From Isochrysis galbana (Eukaryota; Haptophyta; Isochrysidales; Isochrysidaceae), in contig CM030945.1 in assembly GCA_018136815.1 (NCBI GenBank), positions 1,742,091 to 1,806,090 on the forward strand: a DNA stretch of 64,000 nucleotides, given 5' to 3'. Shown one piece after another: positions 50,231 to 62,500 of this stretch (position 1 is the stretch's first letter; each line of letters begins with the position of its first letter). The notes beneath the pieces were generated by a model, which saw only the letters and a program-made list of their open reading frames with translations, did not search any database and was not told the DNA's origin. The position numbers and the translations under genes were made by a program.

Positions 50231-51880
50231 AAGCGACCCCCGGCCGCAAATCCGGCAAATAAAACATCCCGAGGCTGGTTTACTCTCGATGATAATAAAA
50301 ACCTCGTCCTGAATCCGATCGCGTTAGGGGTTCTGAGGGTCGTCACTGTTACAACGATATCTTTGGTTACACTGGCGACGGGGAAATGCATGGAGCGTGC
50401 GATTGAATGTATCAACCGAATGCGGAATGAATCCTGGCTCCGGGAGGAGGTCGGGAGAGATCATGTCGAGTCGGTCGAGGAAGTGTCAAACGAGCTTTCA
50501 GAGGCTGCAAGAATTCCCGATGAGGAATGGACCGCCTTGTCTGAGGGCTGAGGGCCGGCGCGAATGGCCGACAGGAGCATCGAATCGTCCATAAAGGCCA
50601 ACGGGGAGGTTGGGGCAGAGCGGGGAGAGGGGCACATTGCCGCGGCGAAAGGAGCGCGGAGAAGAGCAGGAGCAGGGGTAGGAGAGGAGCAAGGGTAGGG
50701 AGGAGCGGGGGAGGGGAGGAGCAGGGGGGAGGAGCAGGGGGGAGGAGCAGGGGGACTCAAAAGCCGCAGGAAGTCGGTTGGCTTTCGCGTCCTCGTGCGT
50801 CGAAAAGGGTGCGCCGTACCGCCCCCGCGTAAGCTCTGGAACTTCGAAGCCGGGTATACCCTCGGGCAGAGCCTACTATACCATATGAAATGCTTCCGTG
50901 GCTGTACACGCTATTCGCTGTCGGGGATCTGAAATCCCAGGAGCACCCCCCCCCCCGGCTACCCGGCGAAGGGTTTGAAGGCACCGCGCGTCGCCAACCA
51001 TGACATTGCGGCTTTGATGGCCTTGATGGATGGGACTTTACTCTCGATGGTTGGACCAAACATAAGCCGAAGGGTGGCCTTGGTGGCGTCCTCGTAATCT
51101 TTCTGGTTCAGTGTTACATTATTGGCATTTTCCAACCAGAACTTCGCCTTTTTCCTCGTCCTCTCGGGGCGCGCCCTCATGCCGAGCCAAGGCGACGCCG
51201 TTCTCGTCGCGTACGGGGTGCTCCTGGGCCTCTCCTTCGGGGTGCTCGCGGGGGGGCTCATGGTAGGGTGAGAGTGAGGGAAAGGAGACCAAATGAAGGC
51301 AAGCCGCCTTCGGGGTGGTCATGGCGGGTACGTGTGTGGCCTAGGGGGCCGTATGCGTATGCGCGCACTATGAGGTGCGCTGAGCGCTGCGCAGATGACA
51401 GATGACGTCTTGCCTTCAGCAGACAGGCGATCAATCTCGGGCGGCCGACGAGTACGAGTGGGACGGATCAATAAGGAATCCGGTGTGATGAATACTCCGT
51501 TTCAAAATACGTGAATCACTCCCGCGGCGGGCGCCGCGGTTCTTTACCGGTAGAGCCCCAGAGCGTGTGCAAGGGAAAGGGAGGGAGGGAGGGGCGAGGG
51601 GGGAGGAGAATCGCACCATTTTCTGGCGAAGATTTTCTCGTGGCGGCAGTTGGCCCCCCTGGGAGTTTTGTTGTGGGCTTTGGAAAATGGTCAAAAAATG
51701 TCACCCCCCCCCCATATTAGTACTTAAAAAGCCCTGTTTGACCGCCCTACGCCCTACCAGTGGCAGATGGCATTGACAGTTGACAGCCCTCTGCTTCGTA
51801 CCCTGCGACAGTTGGGCGCGCCCACGCGCCCACAGCCCACAGCCTAAATTTGCTGACATTGGGCAACAACTGTCCGTCGT
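50231..51880. other. Intergenic, no gene recognised
   Basis: Includes a GGAGGAGC-rich simple stretch (50640-50755). The reverse complement of GGCGGTCAAACAGGGCTTTT occurs at 51726-51745; the forward word stands at 22019 beside the first scaffold gap. A frame at 50192-50551 starts in repeat unit B and has no recognisable domain. Confidence 0.35.
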
Positions 51881-51889
51881 CTGGGACGC

Positions 51890-52391
51890 CCATCGCGCGC
51901 GCTCCCAGCCTCCTACTCGCCTGCTCGTCTCGAAGGACACTGTTGCGGGTAAAGGGGACCGCAACATCTACGCCGTCTTGCTCACCTTCGGCGGCGGCGC
52001 CATCATGCACCAAACGAAGAAGCTCGCTCTTGTCGTCGACTCCTCGATGGAGGCAGAAGGCATCGCCTCCTGCAAAGCCGCCGAGGGTGTCTCCTACGCG
52101 CGCGAGATCCTGCGCGCCATCGGCGTCCCGCTCGAAGGGCCCACCCTCGTCGGGACTGACAACCTCGCCAACATGCGCGTCGGCTCGCTGCGATCGGCCC
52201 CTTCTCGCGCGCGCCACTTCATGCGCCGATACCACACGCTCCTTCAGCGCGTTGCCGCCGGCGAAGTCGCCCTCCGCCACGTCGGCACAGAACACATGGC
52301 AGCCGATTTTCTGACAAAGTGGCTCCCCAAGCGCAAGCTCGACGCTTGCGTCCGTTACGCCACCAACGCCTGGGCCCACGCCTCCGCCTGA
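51890..52391 (+). pseudogene. Ty1/copia RNase H fragment
   Basis: The frame ending at 52391 carries the end of a copia-type Pol: FGGGAIMHQTKKLALV, SSMEAEGIASCKAAEG, VGTDNLANMRVG, RARHFMRRYH and HMAADFLTKWLP correspond to the conserved RNase H strands and the ADxLTK ending. Upstream Pol domains are absent, so it is a remnant. It is followed by a purine tract and an LTR-like start at 52471. Confidence 0.8.
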
Positions 52392-52463
52392 ATCATTCGG
52401 CCCCGCCTCCACTCTCCCCGCCTTCTGCGATGCGCACGCCACCCCGACATCGGCTCTCGCATC

Positions 52464-52700
52464 GGGGGGGTGTTGCGGGTAAAGGGGGGGCCTTGTACAC
52501 TTCCCCCCGTCCGTTCCGTTTTTAGGTCTTCCCGCGCGACTCCCTCTCCGTCGCCGCGCCCCAGTCCCCTTCTTCCCGTATCGTCCCGTATCGGTCCGCC
52601 CCCCCCTCTCCTCCCCGCGGAAGCCCTCTTCCCCCTCTCCCCTCCCGTCTCTCCCCGAGTGCTTCCTTGAGTTCCCGACCCCCTTTTGTCTATCTCTTTC
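52464..52700 (+). repeat. Probable polypurine tract and LTR start of the copia remnant
   Basis: CATCGGGGGGG is followed by TGTTGCGGGTAAAGGGG (52471-52487), the expected purine-tract/LTR junction after a copia Pol. The same 17 bases also occur at 51941-51957 inside the RNase H frame. The LTR end cannot be placed. Confidence 0.5.
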
Positions 52701-53804
52701 CCGCGCGATTCCCTTCCCCCCCCCCGCGCGTGACGTTTTCTCTTGGTGTCTTGACTACGCTCCGCGCCATCGCTCGAGCGCCTTCCGTGCCCCCTTGTCC
52801 GTCCCTCGTTCCCGTTCTCGTGTCGCTGTGCCCCGTGATGGCTGAGAGTGCGCCCATGTCTTCGGCCCCGTCCCCGCACGCTTCCTCGGCTCCCGATTGT
52901 TCACCCTCCATGCTCCAGTTGGGCCATACTTCTCATGTTACAGTTCAGCCTCCTCTCACACCCAGCCGCACCACAGCCACAGCTCCACAAGATTCACCAC
53001 AGACACTTTCGTCGACGCCGCGCGCCAGCAGCGCCGCCGCCAGGACCGGCGACTCAGTGGGCGCGCCCAGCGATGCCATGATGCCATGGTGCCATGGCCA
53101 TAGCGGTGGAGTGGCCGGAGGGGATGCCCTTGCCCCACGGTGGGTCGCCCGGCACCGTGGGGGTGGGGAGCCTGGCTTCCAAGCGATGTCCACGAAGGAC
53201 ACTGATGGCAGGAGTTGCGCGCGCACCAGGAAATGGCGGTACGCGGAGTAGAGTAGGCGTACTATCTTAGTACAAACCTAGCCAGGCTTTCGAAAAAGGT
53301 TAGTCTAAGATGCACCCAGGCTCTAGATACCCCGCGAGATGAGGCACACACGTTCTCAGTTCTCAACGTGAAGCAAGGGCGGCGAGCAGCAGGCGGAGCC
53401 GTTCAGGCCGGCTGCACCGTATCCCCTCAGGGCCGCTGCTTCCATGAACTCTTTTGTAAACTCGCCTATCTCGTTGTGTGTAGCTCCGAGCCCTGAGAAG
53501 GAGAAGGGAAGAGAGAGAGGGGGGGTCTGCGCGCCCGCCCCGCCGCCGCGGGGGGAGAGTGAAGTTGTGGACTCTCAGTCCCAACCTGTCCCCCAACCCT
53601 ACCCAATGTAAGGGGGGGGCGCGGGGGCGGGGGGCGGGGCGGGGGCGGGGGGGGGGGGGCGGGCGTGGCGCGGGGGGGCAGCGGCGCCCTGACCTCCGTG
53701 GACACTCCCGCGCGGCGCCCCGTCGTCCCCCGCGGCAGAGCCTCGGCGTTTCTTCTCTCTGCGGGCGGTAGACGAACTATCTATAGAGTGGAGGAACGCC
53801 CAGC

Positions 53805-53849
<45 letters not shown>

Positions 53850-55710
53850 CTGTGGCCAATCTGTTGGAAAACTGAAGACACCCTCGAGAGGATGATGAGG
53901 GTCGAATCGGGCGGGTGAGAGAGGGGTCTTCGGGAAGGGGGGAGAGAGAGAGAGACGCCGGGGCTCGGGCCAAGAAGAGAGGAGGAGAGAGAGAGGAGAG
54001 AGAGAGGGGAGAGGCAGGAGAGAGAGGGAAGGACTCTCTCAGCTGCGGGGTTCTTCCCCCCTCCGCCCGCGCCTCCCCCCCCCCCCAACCTTTCTCGGTT
54101 GTGGGACAGGAAGTTTTGCAAGTTGGCGATTCAACTCATCTCTCACTCTCTCTCTCTCCCCCACCCTCTCTCTCTCTATCCCTCTCTCCCTCCCTCTTTC
54201 TATCTCCCTCCCTCTCTCTCTCTCTCTCCCTCTCCCCGCAGTGTCCCTCAGAGAGAAAAAGGGGGAGAAACCGAGCGGGGGCACCGAGTTTCTCTCACCT
54301 CTCGCCGGCTCTCTCTCTCTCTCTCTCGGTCAACCCCTCTTTCCTCCTCCACTACTACTCACTCTCCCTCTGGTTCTCAGCACAACTCGATGACGTTCCC
54401 TCTCCTCCTCTTCTTCTCTCTCTCCTCCGCACCGACCCTAGTTTCCCCGGCGGGTACCATGGGCCGGGGGGGGGGGGGGGGAGAGAGGAGAGAGAAGCGG
54501 GGACGAGGCCGTCGCCGGATGCCCAAGCGTACCTACATCACGGCCTTTGGCTCCGTCGATGTTGCGCCCTCCGAGCGTCCCCTCGGTCTTGTCCCTTCCA
54601 ACCCGGTCTTTCCGGTCACCAAGGCCGAGACTACGTCACCGGACGCCATCTGGTCTGCATCCCTTGCGCCGCTCTCTGCATCCTCGGCTCGCTCCTTCGT
54701 GAGGGCGTGTCCACAGCTTCCGCCACGGGATCTTGCGCCACTCGCTAGACACTCATCCTCTCCCTTTTTCGAGGTGCCGAGTCGGACCCCGCCGGGTTGC
54801 GACGCACTCTGCACCTTCGGGAACTTCAGTAGGGCTACCCCCATGCGCGGGGTCATTTTCAATAGCCAAAGTTTTACTCGAACATCAGCAGAGGTTGGTT
54901 TTCCGCTCTGCTCCAATTTGCTAGCTCGCGCTCAATGAGTGGCTCTTCTGTTCTGTGTGCCTACGAATTTCAACTTGTTTGTGCTGTGTTGTCCCCCCCC
55001 CTCCATCGATCACGAACTCAGATGATGACTTCGCAGGGGTGACAACGGGAGCATGGCTCAGCTCAGCGACGCTCATGAAAGGCGCCCACATCGAACCTTC
55101 TTGGGACCCTCGTGGCCTATTTTCTGATCCGCTAAAGACGCGATCTCTCATGGACACGTGAGCCCCTAGGCAACTCGAGAGCCGTGCACTCGCCATTACT
55201 TCCGCGCTCTTCATCGCGGAAATTCTCCCTTTCCACTCGATTTCTGGCTCTGCGGCACCTTCAGGATGCCGCTCAGCTCTTCACAAAATTCGGGTGCTTC
55301 CATGTGTTGGGCACCGCGGAATCTGCACCCTCTGTGGCGTGTGGTGATGCCAATTTTCTCTTCCAACATTGTGTCTCGTTCGAATCCCACATCGACTTTT
55401 CTGCGCAAATATCCTTGTGCCTGTCGAGCTGATGATTCGTCCGTTGTTGTCACGCGCTGATGCGCTATCCTGCTCATGCTCGGAACTTCCCGCTGACACA
55501 TCTCGTCTCAAGGGAAGAGTTCCATCCAGCCATAGCGCCACCATGTCATGGGGTTGGGTAGTGGCCCCATGACACCGGCTACCCACTGAAGGTAGGTCGC
55601 CCATAGGTGATAGTGATAGCTGCTTTTGTGCATACTGCATACAAATGAAAAATCTCTTAGAGTCTCGCCTCGCACGTGGCACTAGACATCTAGATCGTAG
55701 CCATGCCCAT
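52700..55710. other. Intergenic with simple repeats
   Basis: Contains G-runs (53610-53690), a (CT)n tract at 53811-53847, CT-rich stretches (54130-54240, 54310-54330) and ordinary sequence. Several 100-280-residue frames occur, but all owe much of their length to simple repeats and none resembles a known family. Confidence 0.35.
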
Positions 55711-55714
55711 ACTC

Positions 55715-55990
55715 CTAGCCTGGTCACTCACTAGGGGGGTGCTGAGGGCAATATCGGTAATGGGCAAATGGGAATGGAGGCCTAAATAAGCTTTCTATGT
55801 TCTGGTATGAGAGATCAGCAAAAAAAATGGGGGGTCATCCGGCAAAATATTCGAATTTTTTTTGAAAAATGGCAAATTTTAAGCCTCAGAAGACCAAGCG
55901 CTAAAAAGTATTTGGGCCCCCTCCGGTATATTTTACTGATGCCCTTCATGCTTCATGCAAGGCATGCACAACTAGTGACGGAGCCATAAG
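55715..55990 (+). repeat. Dispersed repeat family R2, copy 2
   Basis: Colinear with 43681-43945; differs by short insertions in the A/T-rich middle. Confidence 0.65.
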
Positions 55991-56474
55991 CTCTACCGCT
56001 ACCGGCTCACAAACTCCACGAAATGTGCTTCTCTACAAATTTTTAAGATCATCAACACGGATTGCGATTGACATCGATATGTACCTGAGTATAACTACTA
56101 ACAGCCGCTCACGAAACGCTACAATTGTTGAGACGAGAAGTCCCAACTTTGCACCAAGACTGGGCTGACTGCCGGCGTTTTGTTTGGTGTTGATCAAGTT
56201 GCACTAGGTGGCACACCAAGCACCATATTCACAAATGCCACCCTTGCAGCTACGCCAATCGCCGCAGCCGGCCGCGTGCACCCGCATGGTCACGCCAATC
56301 GTACAGGCCGCGCCCCGAAACCTCGTCGAAATCACCCATCCGCCGAGCCCATTGAACGTTGAGCCGTCGCCGAGTGAGGCCCGGAGAGCCCAACTTCGAG
56401 CCGATGGCGGGCGCGCTGCGTGGCTGCGGGCTGAGGGCTGAGCGGCGACACCGTAAGCCGTAAGCCGTCATTAT

Positions 56475-56990
56475 TATAAAGGTCGTTTGCCTTCATTTGG
56501 TACCCCTCGTTTCCAAATACGCGATGCGGGGCCACCACGAGGGAGTCCCAATCCTAGGGGTGGGACTCCCAAGGGGGGCGAGGGAGGGTGAAGGCGCGCG
56601 GGGGGGGGGGGGGGGGGCGGCCTCAGTCTCGGCCGCGTCACAGGTACCCCTCCTGCCCCTGCGCCCTGTCCCTGCGCCCCTGCTTTCCCTCTTTGTCGAC
56701 CCCACAACCTACTTTTATAAGTAGGGGTCAATGGGGGCCTCGCGCCCCCCTCTCTCCATCGCGGACACCCCCAGGGGTGGGCCCGTACAATCAACCACAG
56801 CCCACCGGCGACACCGCCACAGTAGACGACAACTCGTACCCATGACTTTCACTATGCAAGATGTGTTGCGTTTGGGATATGCTTACGATTCGGCAAGGCC
56901 CAGGGGTCCGACGACTCCACCGCGTAAGCGAAGTAGGGCAGAATCCACACGGTCTGACACCCCGGGGGGCGCCGGACCCCGGAAACCGAA
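56475..56990 (+). repeat. Repeat units A and B, adjacent copy
   Basis: Unit A (56475-56710) and unit B (56800-56985) stand about 90 bp apart here, whereas at 48890-50230 they are about 1 kb apart with an AT-richer segment between. The conserved order suggests both are parts of one larger element. Confidence 0.55.
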
Positions 56991-57117
56991 GAACAAGAAC
57001 AAGGAAAGCAGGGGGGAAGGTCAAGGAGGAGGAGGCCCTAGCAGGCGAGGGAGAAATAGGCGATGTCGCGATGTCTTTAGCTGGTTAGAGCGTGCCCAGG
57101 CATTAGTATCATTATAG
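56842..57117 (+). CDS. Repeat-encoded basic protein, 91 residues, function unknown
   Basis: ATG at 56842, stop at 57115-57117. It starts MTFTMQDVLRLGYAYDSARP, then a proline/basic segment PPRKRSRAEST, a Gly/Lys-rich tract and RRGRNRRCRDVFSWLERAQ. The basic clusters could bind nucleic acid or direct nuclear import. The start is conserved in the 50089 copy, which is frame-shifted. Probably the first ORF of an unidentified mobile element. Confidence 0.35.
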   Translation: MTFTMQDVLRLGYAYDSARPRGPTTPPRKRSRAESTRSDTPGGAGPRKPKNKNKESRGEGQGGGGPSRRGRNRRCRDVFSWLERAQALVSL

Positions 57118-58705
57118 TTAGGGCCTGGTAAAGGTTTTGTGCCCGAACCCCCAAATAAGTTTTGTGCAAAAGTTTTGCAAAAGTTTTGCGGCAAAAAGTG
57201 TCAAAATTGCACGCGTCACGCGTCCCCGTCAAGGTGTGCTTTAGCAACTATCCGTAAACTGATAGGGTCATGGAACGCGCGCCGCCTCCCTCCCCCGCTG
57301 CCGCGGCCCTCGCCGCGCTAGATGAAGTACTGATGGAGACACCGCTGTCGCCGAAGCGACCGCGCCAGGACGACCCAATACGGCTACATACTGATCTTCC
57401 CGACATTAAGGTGGCGTCGCCACCGATACCGGGGGGGGGGGGCACGAGAGCTTATCGGAGCGGGTGCGCGGTCTCGCGCGAACGCTGCGCGGGGCGAGCG
57501 AGCCCCCCCCCCCCCCCTTCCAGAGCCTGCTGGATAGACTGCTTGGGAACCCTCATGGTGACCCGATGGGCGATTGCGAGTGCTCCGACCCGGAATTTGA
57601 AGTGTTGTCGGAATTGAGCTGTGTGGAGGAGTTGGAGTAGAGGGAATGATGCTAACAAATTTTGGATAACTAGAAAGTATTTCGACCGGTCTACAATCCA
57701 AATTGGTGGTCCATCGAGAACGGAGTGAAGGCACATTGCTTATTGCACCGGAATTGACCCAGCCATATCAACTATAAATCTATAAATCGAACACTCCGGA
57801 TAGCACACTTGTCTGCATACCCGCGACACGCGCCCCAAATGCATGGCCAGGTAAATTGAATGTCCCCTAATTTTTGTTACAGCTGCCTCCCCAACATGGT
57901 CTGAGAGCTAGACGGACACCTATGCACGCGCACAAAATTCTTTTCCCCCACTTCAAAGACTCGTCAATTGCGGCTCCGGCGCCGTTGCGCTTGGCGAGCC
58001 GACCACACATATGCCATTCGGGTTTCGCGCCAGGTTGTGTGCGCCCGCACGGCCGGAAGCAGCCGTGGGCCGCCGGCCCATATACCCAAGAGGCCTCCCG
58101 CTACTCACACGGCACGCACAGCGTGCATCAGGCGGCCATCATACCCTCACGACCGAGCGCAGGTCCAGGCGCGGAGACGTGCCAGGCAAAGTCGCAAACG
58201 GCAGCCACGAGCTCTGTGGGCCGTGCATGCGGGCGCCCTTCCGGCGAAAGAGTCGCCATTTGACCCCTTTCCAATGGACCGACCGTCCTTCTCCCTCTGG
58301 CAGCGCCCCTCTCGACCCCATGCCCTGCCGAACGCCTTGCGCAGCCCCATACGAGTGCCCTTATCCGACCCCACCCCACCTCTGTGAGGCGGGTGCGCAG
58401 CTGGGCCATGCGCGCCATCGGTGGGGGCCACATACCCACTGATCACTCCGCCGGCCGCACGGGTCGTGCAGATGCCCTCCACAGCCGTCAGGCCCCATGG
58501 CAGCTGGAAGGGCTGGGCGCTTCGCGCGCCGCCCCCTCCCTCCTCGCCGTGGCGACGAAAGTGTTTCGCGATGTTTTTCGTATGTTTCGCGTTCGCGCCG
58601 TTTACCCCCCGATGTTTCGCGAAAGCTTTTTTCCGCCGAAACCGAAACCCCCCAAAGTTTCGTAAAAAGTTTCGCGAAACCCTTACTACTACTACCAGGC
58701 CCTAA
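57118..58705. mobile_element. 1.59-kb element with inverted ends and TTATAG duplication
   Basis: The left end reads TTAGGGCCTGGTA and the right end is its reverse complement, TACCAGGCCCTAA. TTATAG stands directly outside both ends (57112-57117 and 58706-58711). Just inside each end are runs of related words (AAAAGTTTTGC at left, AAAAAGTTTCGCG at right). No transposase is recognised; the only notable frame is the MERAP-type ORF at 57270. Superfamily not assigned. Confidence 0.65.
57247..57480 (+). pseudogene. Repeat-family leader and short basic ORF (copy B)
   Basis: CTATCCG-TAAA-CTGATAG followed by the ATG at 57270 and a frame starting MERAPPPSPAAAALAALDEV with SPKRPRQDD, paralleling the minus-strand copy at 22157-22378. 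The frame then passes through G- and C-runs, where it is unlikely to be reliable. Confidence 0.4.
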
Positions 58706-59571
58706 TTATAGTAGGTAGTAGGTGTTAGGCCTGAATCTTCAGATTTTTGTAATGCTCTCCGGCTGGGGTTTGTATGATCTCCGTCCGGCTGAGGCTCGTT
58801 GAGGGGGGAGGGAACCGACCATCTCAGGGATGGGGACGGACTCCCCCTCCCCGCAACACAAACAAGAGGCCTGCCCGAACTCCACACTCCACACTCTAAA
58901 CTCTGAACAAGGCCCAAGGTAGCGCCGTAGCGCACCTGGGCCGGACCCCTGAAACCGAAGAAAGTGGAATTATGATGGGGGGAAGGGAACGAGGGGGAAC
59001 GTAGGGAAGTAGGGGCCATGTCGCATGTCGGTGAAGAGGTAGCGGATACCAAGTCCGTAGTCAGTGTGAGCCCAGAATCTTCAAATGTGTGTGTGTGTGG
59101 CAGTATGCAAATGGATAGCGCACGTCGCAGGCGCGGCCATAGATTATCATCGAGTAGTTGATTTTTTGTGTAAGGCCCATGCTCATGATACAAGAAACAA
59201 GAACACAATGTTCACATGTGGCAAGTCGCAGATGATGGACGACCAATTCCGGCAGCAATGAAGCCTGATCGGAGATGACTCAGCGCCGCCGACGAAGATT
59301 AGTACACGTCGGAAATAGCAGTCGTCGTAGAAGTGGTCGTAGTCGGAGAATGCAAATAGGTCTAACGTGCGAGTGTGACGCGCTGCAAGTTACAAGTGGC
59401 AGTGCACGCCAAACCTGCACCAAAGTCGCGTAGAGTAGCGCAACACCACAATGTGCCACATGCTTGTTGCCCTTATGGGACTTAGCGAAGACACCGATGC
59501 CGCTTTTCCCCAGGTGCAATGGCTCCAATACATGGACGGCTCCGTCTCCGTCAGAGCGGCTGCCCGTCATA
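58706..59571. other. Intergenic
   Basis: Two segments (58735-58750 and 59070-59085) share GNNGAATCTTCA, and 58890-58970 resembles 43490-43560. The stretch next to 59571 is probably the 3' untranslated region of the phosphodiesterase gene. Confidence 0.35.
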
Positions 59572-62500
59572 TTAGTGCTCATCATCACACTCCACCATCG
59601 ACAATTGCTCAGCGCGTCTCCGCCCACCAGCTTCCACTGCGTTAAGGCCTCCCGCAGACACATAGTCGGCTTGGGCCGCTCCCTTCGTGTCCTCGCCTCC
59701 ACTCGTGTTGGTGTATTTCGCTGAGGAGGACTGCTGCGCCTTGAGCGACTCTTGTGCACGCAACACTCCCTCCCAATGTGTGCGCATTTCGGCCAAGTTG
59801 CGTAGGAGCGGGTCGACGGGAACTAGTTCATCGAAGGCGGTGTAGAGTGGCGCGACGATATACTTGTAGAAGGCCAGTTGAGAGGAAGCCACATTGGCAG
59901 TCTCCCTATCATATCCTGGTGTCAGTGGCAGGCCAAGCGCCTTCTCGCGGTCGCCTTGGTGAAAAAATTCCTGTGAGACACATCAAAGTACATTATGAGG
60001 CATGATTTCCGAGAGCGGTAGATAGAGGGAGTGGCAGCGCGGTAGATAGAGGGAGTGGCAGCTTCCTCGGCCATATGGGTTGCACCCGAGTTGGGCACAG
60101 AGACGAAGACGTCGAAAGCCAGGCAAAGAGATGAAGACGTAAAAGGACGTGAGCCATGAGAGGACAAACGCCAAGTGGCGTGTGGGGTAATGCGGGCCCA
60201 CCTGCATAACGCATTCAGTAAAAGCAAGGCAATATTTTTTGCCCTTTGAGACATTTCCTAAGTCCGCGACCTTGAGTGCTACCTGAGGCACGAAAGCTAG
60301 GCGTCGACGCGAACGTCCTCCTCACGAGTGCGAGCACAGGCAATCGAATCATATCTACCCGTGACATCGCTCGTGGTAAGTAAGGCCGCTGCCCGCAGGC
60401 GGGCAGCGTCTCGTCAAACAAGGACCACTCGCCTTCAAAATCAGCATCCGCTCCTTTTCAATCTCCTGCAACGTGGCTGTGGGCAGGTCGGAAGACGCCC
60501 ATCGTCGCCGTGAACAAAAGAGTGGCCGGTCTTCCGTCGCCTGGTGACGTGATCGAGAGAATATACTCAGCTCCTCCATGGGAGCAGCCTCCTGAGTGGG
60601 CGAGAGTCCCGAAGGCCCACTATGCCGCGCGGACGATCGCGACAAAGAGGGAGTGATTGTATATGGCATCGCATCGGAGGTGAGCGCAGTGAACTCGGCA
60701 AGGATGGAGGCATGCTTCTCAAAGTCCGTAGCAAGGACCTGCAGGGGGAGGAAGGGCATCTTAATGGGAGGAAGGGCATGTTCTTCTCGTACATACGCGC
60801 ACGCGCGCGAAGTCCCCCCCCCCCCCCCCTCAACGTAAGCGTAACGCGCATAGCCCCCCCCCCCCCCCTTGCGTAAGCGTAAAACCCACCATTTCTACGA
60901 GAGTCTCACGGAGCATTCGACGCGATTCGACAGGGAGTGATGCCAGAAGCCCGGATTTATGCAACATTCTAAATGCGGTTGCCAAATGATGCCGCTCGAG
61001 AACGGAGGAGTAGGCATAGCTGGGGGCGGGGATGATGGGGGAGGGGTTGATCATCGAAGAGCCCTTACAGTAAAGGTACGCCTCGGGGCACCAATAACTT
61101 CTGCGACGCAGGCACGCTCACCGTATCGCAAGCTCATCGTCGGCAGCGCAGTGGAAGCCATTGTTGCACCCATCGTGGCCAAGGTCGTGCACGATGGCAG
61201 CAATGAGCGCAGCGAGCATGTCGAGGGGCGTAGGAGCCACACCACGCAAACAGTCAGAGCAAGTCAACAACCAGTGCAAGCCGTGAGTCACGCATGCCGC
61301 ATGCACAGAATTATGGTAAGGAACGTCTTGGTACCCCTCCTCGACGAGGGCGAGGAAAGTCTACAAAGCAAACGGGAGCCGAGGGGTGGAGGAGAATGAA
61401 CGTATTGTGTCGGGGATTTGTGGTGGTGGTGGTAATTCGAGTACCGAAAGCAATGCGGTAGGAGGAGAATGAACGTGATGTGTCGTGTGTTTTTAGTGAG
61501 GGTGGTAATGCGAGTACCGATAGCCGTGACCCCGTGCGCCTCTTAAACAGTGCCACAGTGGTGGCACTTGACCAGAGCTGCGGCGACGGACCCCATTCGC
61601 CTCCGGTGGTTGCAAATTGAAGGCACAGGTGCAGGGAAGCTCATGGCCAGCCATAGCGCAATACTTGAGGCCTGGCGCTTGGACCTGAAGGCTCTTCGCG
61701 GAGATGCCTAGGGACTGTCTGATGGCGTGGCGCTCCAACAAAGCCCAGCCAAGAGCCGAAAGCGCATGTCCGCCCGTCAACTGGTCGAGCTCGACCATGT
61801 CAAAATTCCATGTGGTGGGCCCCTCTTCAAGAAGCATCAGCACGCGAGACTCCACTGCATTCGTAAGAGACGGCCTCGTCAGTGGATTGAGAAGTACTGA
61901 CATGAAGACCTCCATGGATTTTGAGTGGGTGATGCCCGCAAGCGGGGGTGTGGCACTCAACGTAGACCGAGCGCCCCTCTCCCCCTGAGAGCTCAGGCTG
62001 TTTTCGGATCCGGATCGAGACACGCCCGGACTGCCCAATGCCCACGGCCTAAGCCGGTCATCCAGCGGAGGCGTTGCTGCCGCTGACAACGTTGTTGAAA
62101 CACTGGACGGCGGGATTGTGTCCGCGCGAGACTCTCCTGCGCACGAGCGCAGATCGATGGTCGGGGCAAAGCTGGGTGAGGGTGCACAAGAAGCGCTAGT
62201 CGGGGAAATGAAAAGCTTAGTGCCCGACTCATCAAACGACGCCTTTCGTGTTTCAGATGCGCTGCACGCCGTCGCACTAGAGTTGACACATGCTTCGTCA
62301 TCGCTGCCTGTCTGGAGGTCTCTCCTCTCTCCGTTGAGCTCATCTGCAGCTTCAAGCTCCCGCCCAATTCTGGCTACAGCAGATTGGGGCATCTCCATGG
62401 CCTCCTTGCACGACTCCCCTGTTGGATCATCGATCCCCAAATCACCTCCGGTGGCGCGAGAGCGGCTAATGGACTTGCTCTGGCCGCTAGCTCCTCCCGA

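Noticed and set aside
53915..54938. 277-279-codon plus-strand frames
   Set aside because: Most of their length is CT-rich simple sequence and a G-run; the remaining part shows no known domain and no splice support.
60006..60062. 26-bp tandem duplication (GGTAGATAGAGGGAGTGGCAG-type unit)
   Set aside because: It lies inside the last phosphodiesterase intron (60201-59971) and looks like ordinary intron drift.
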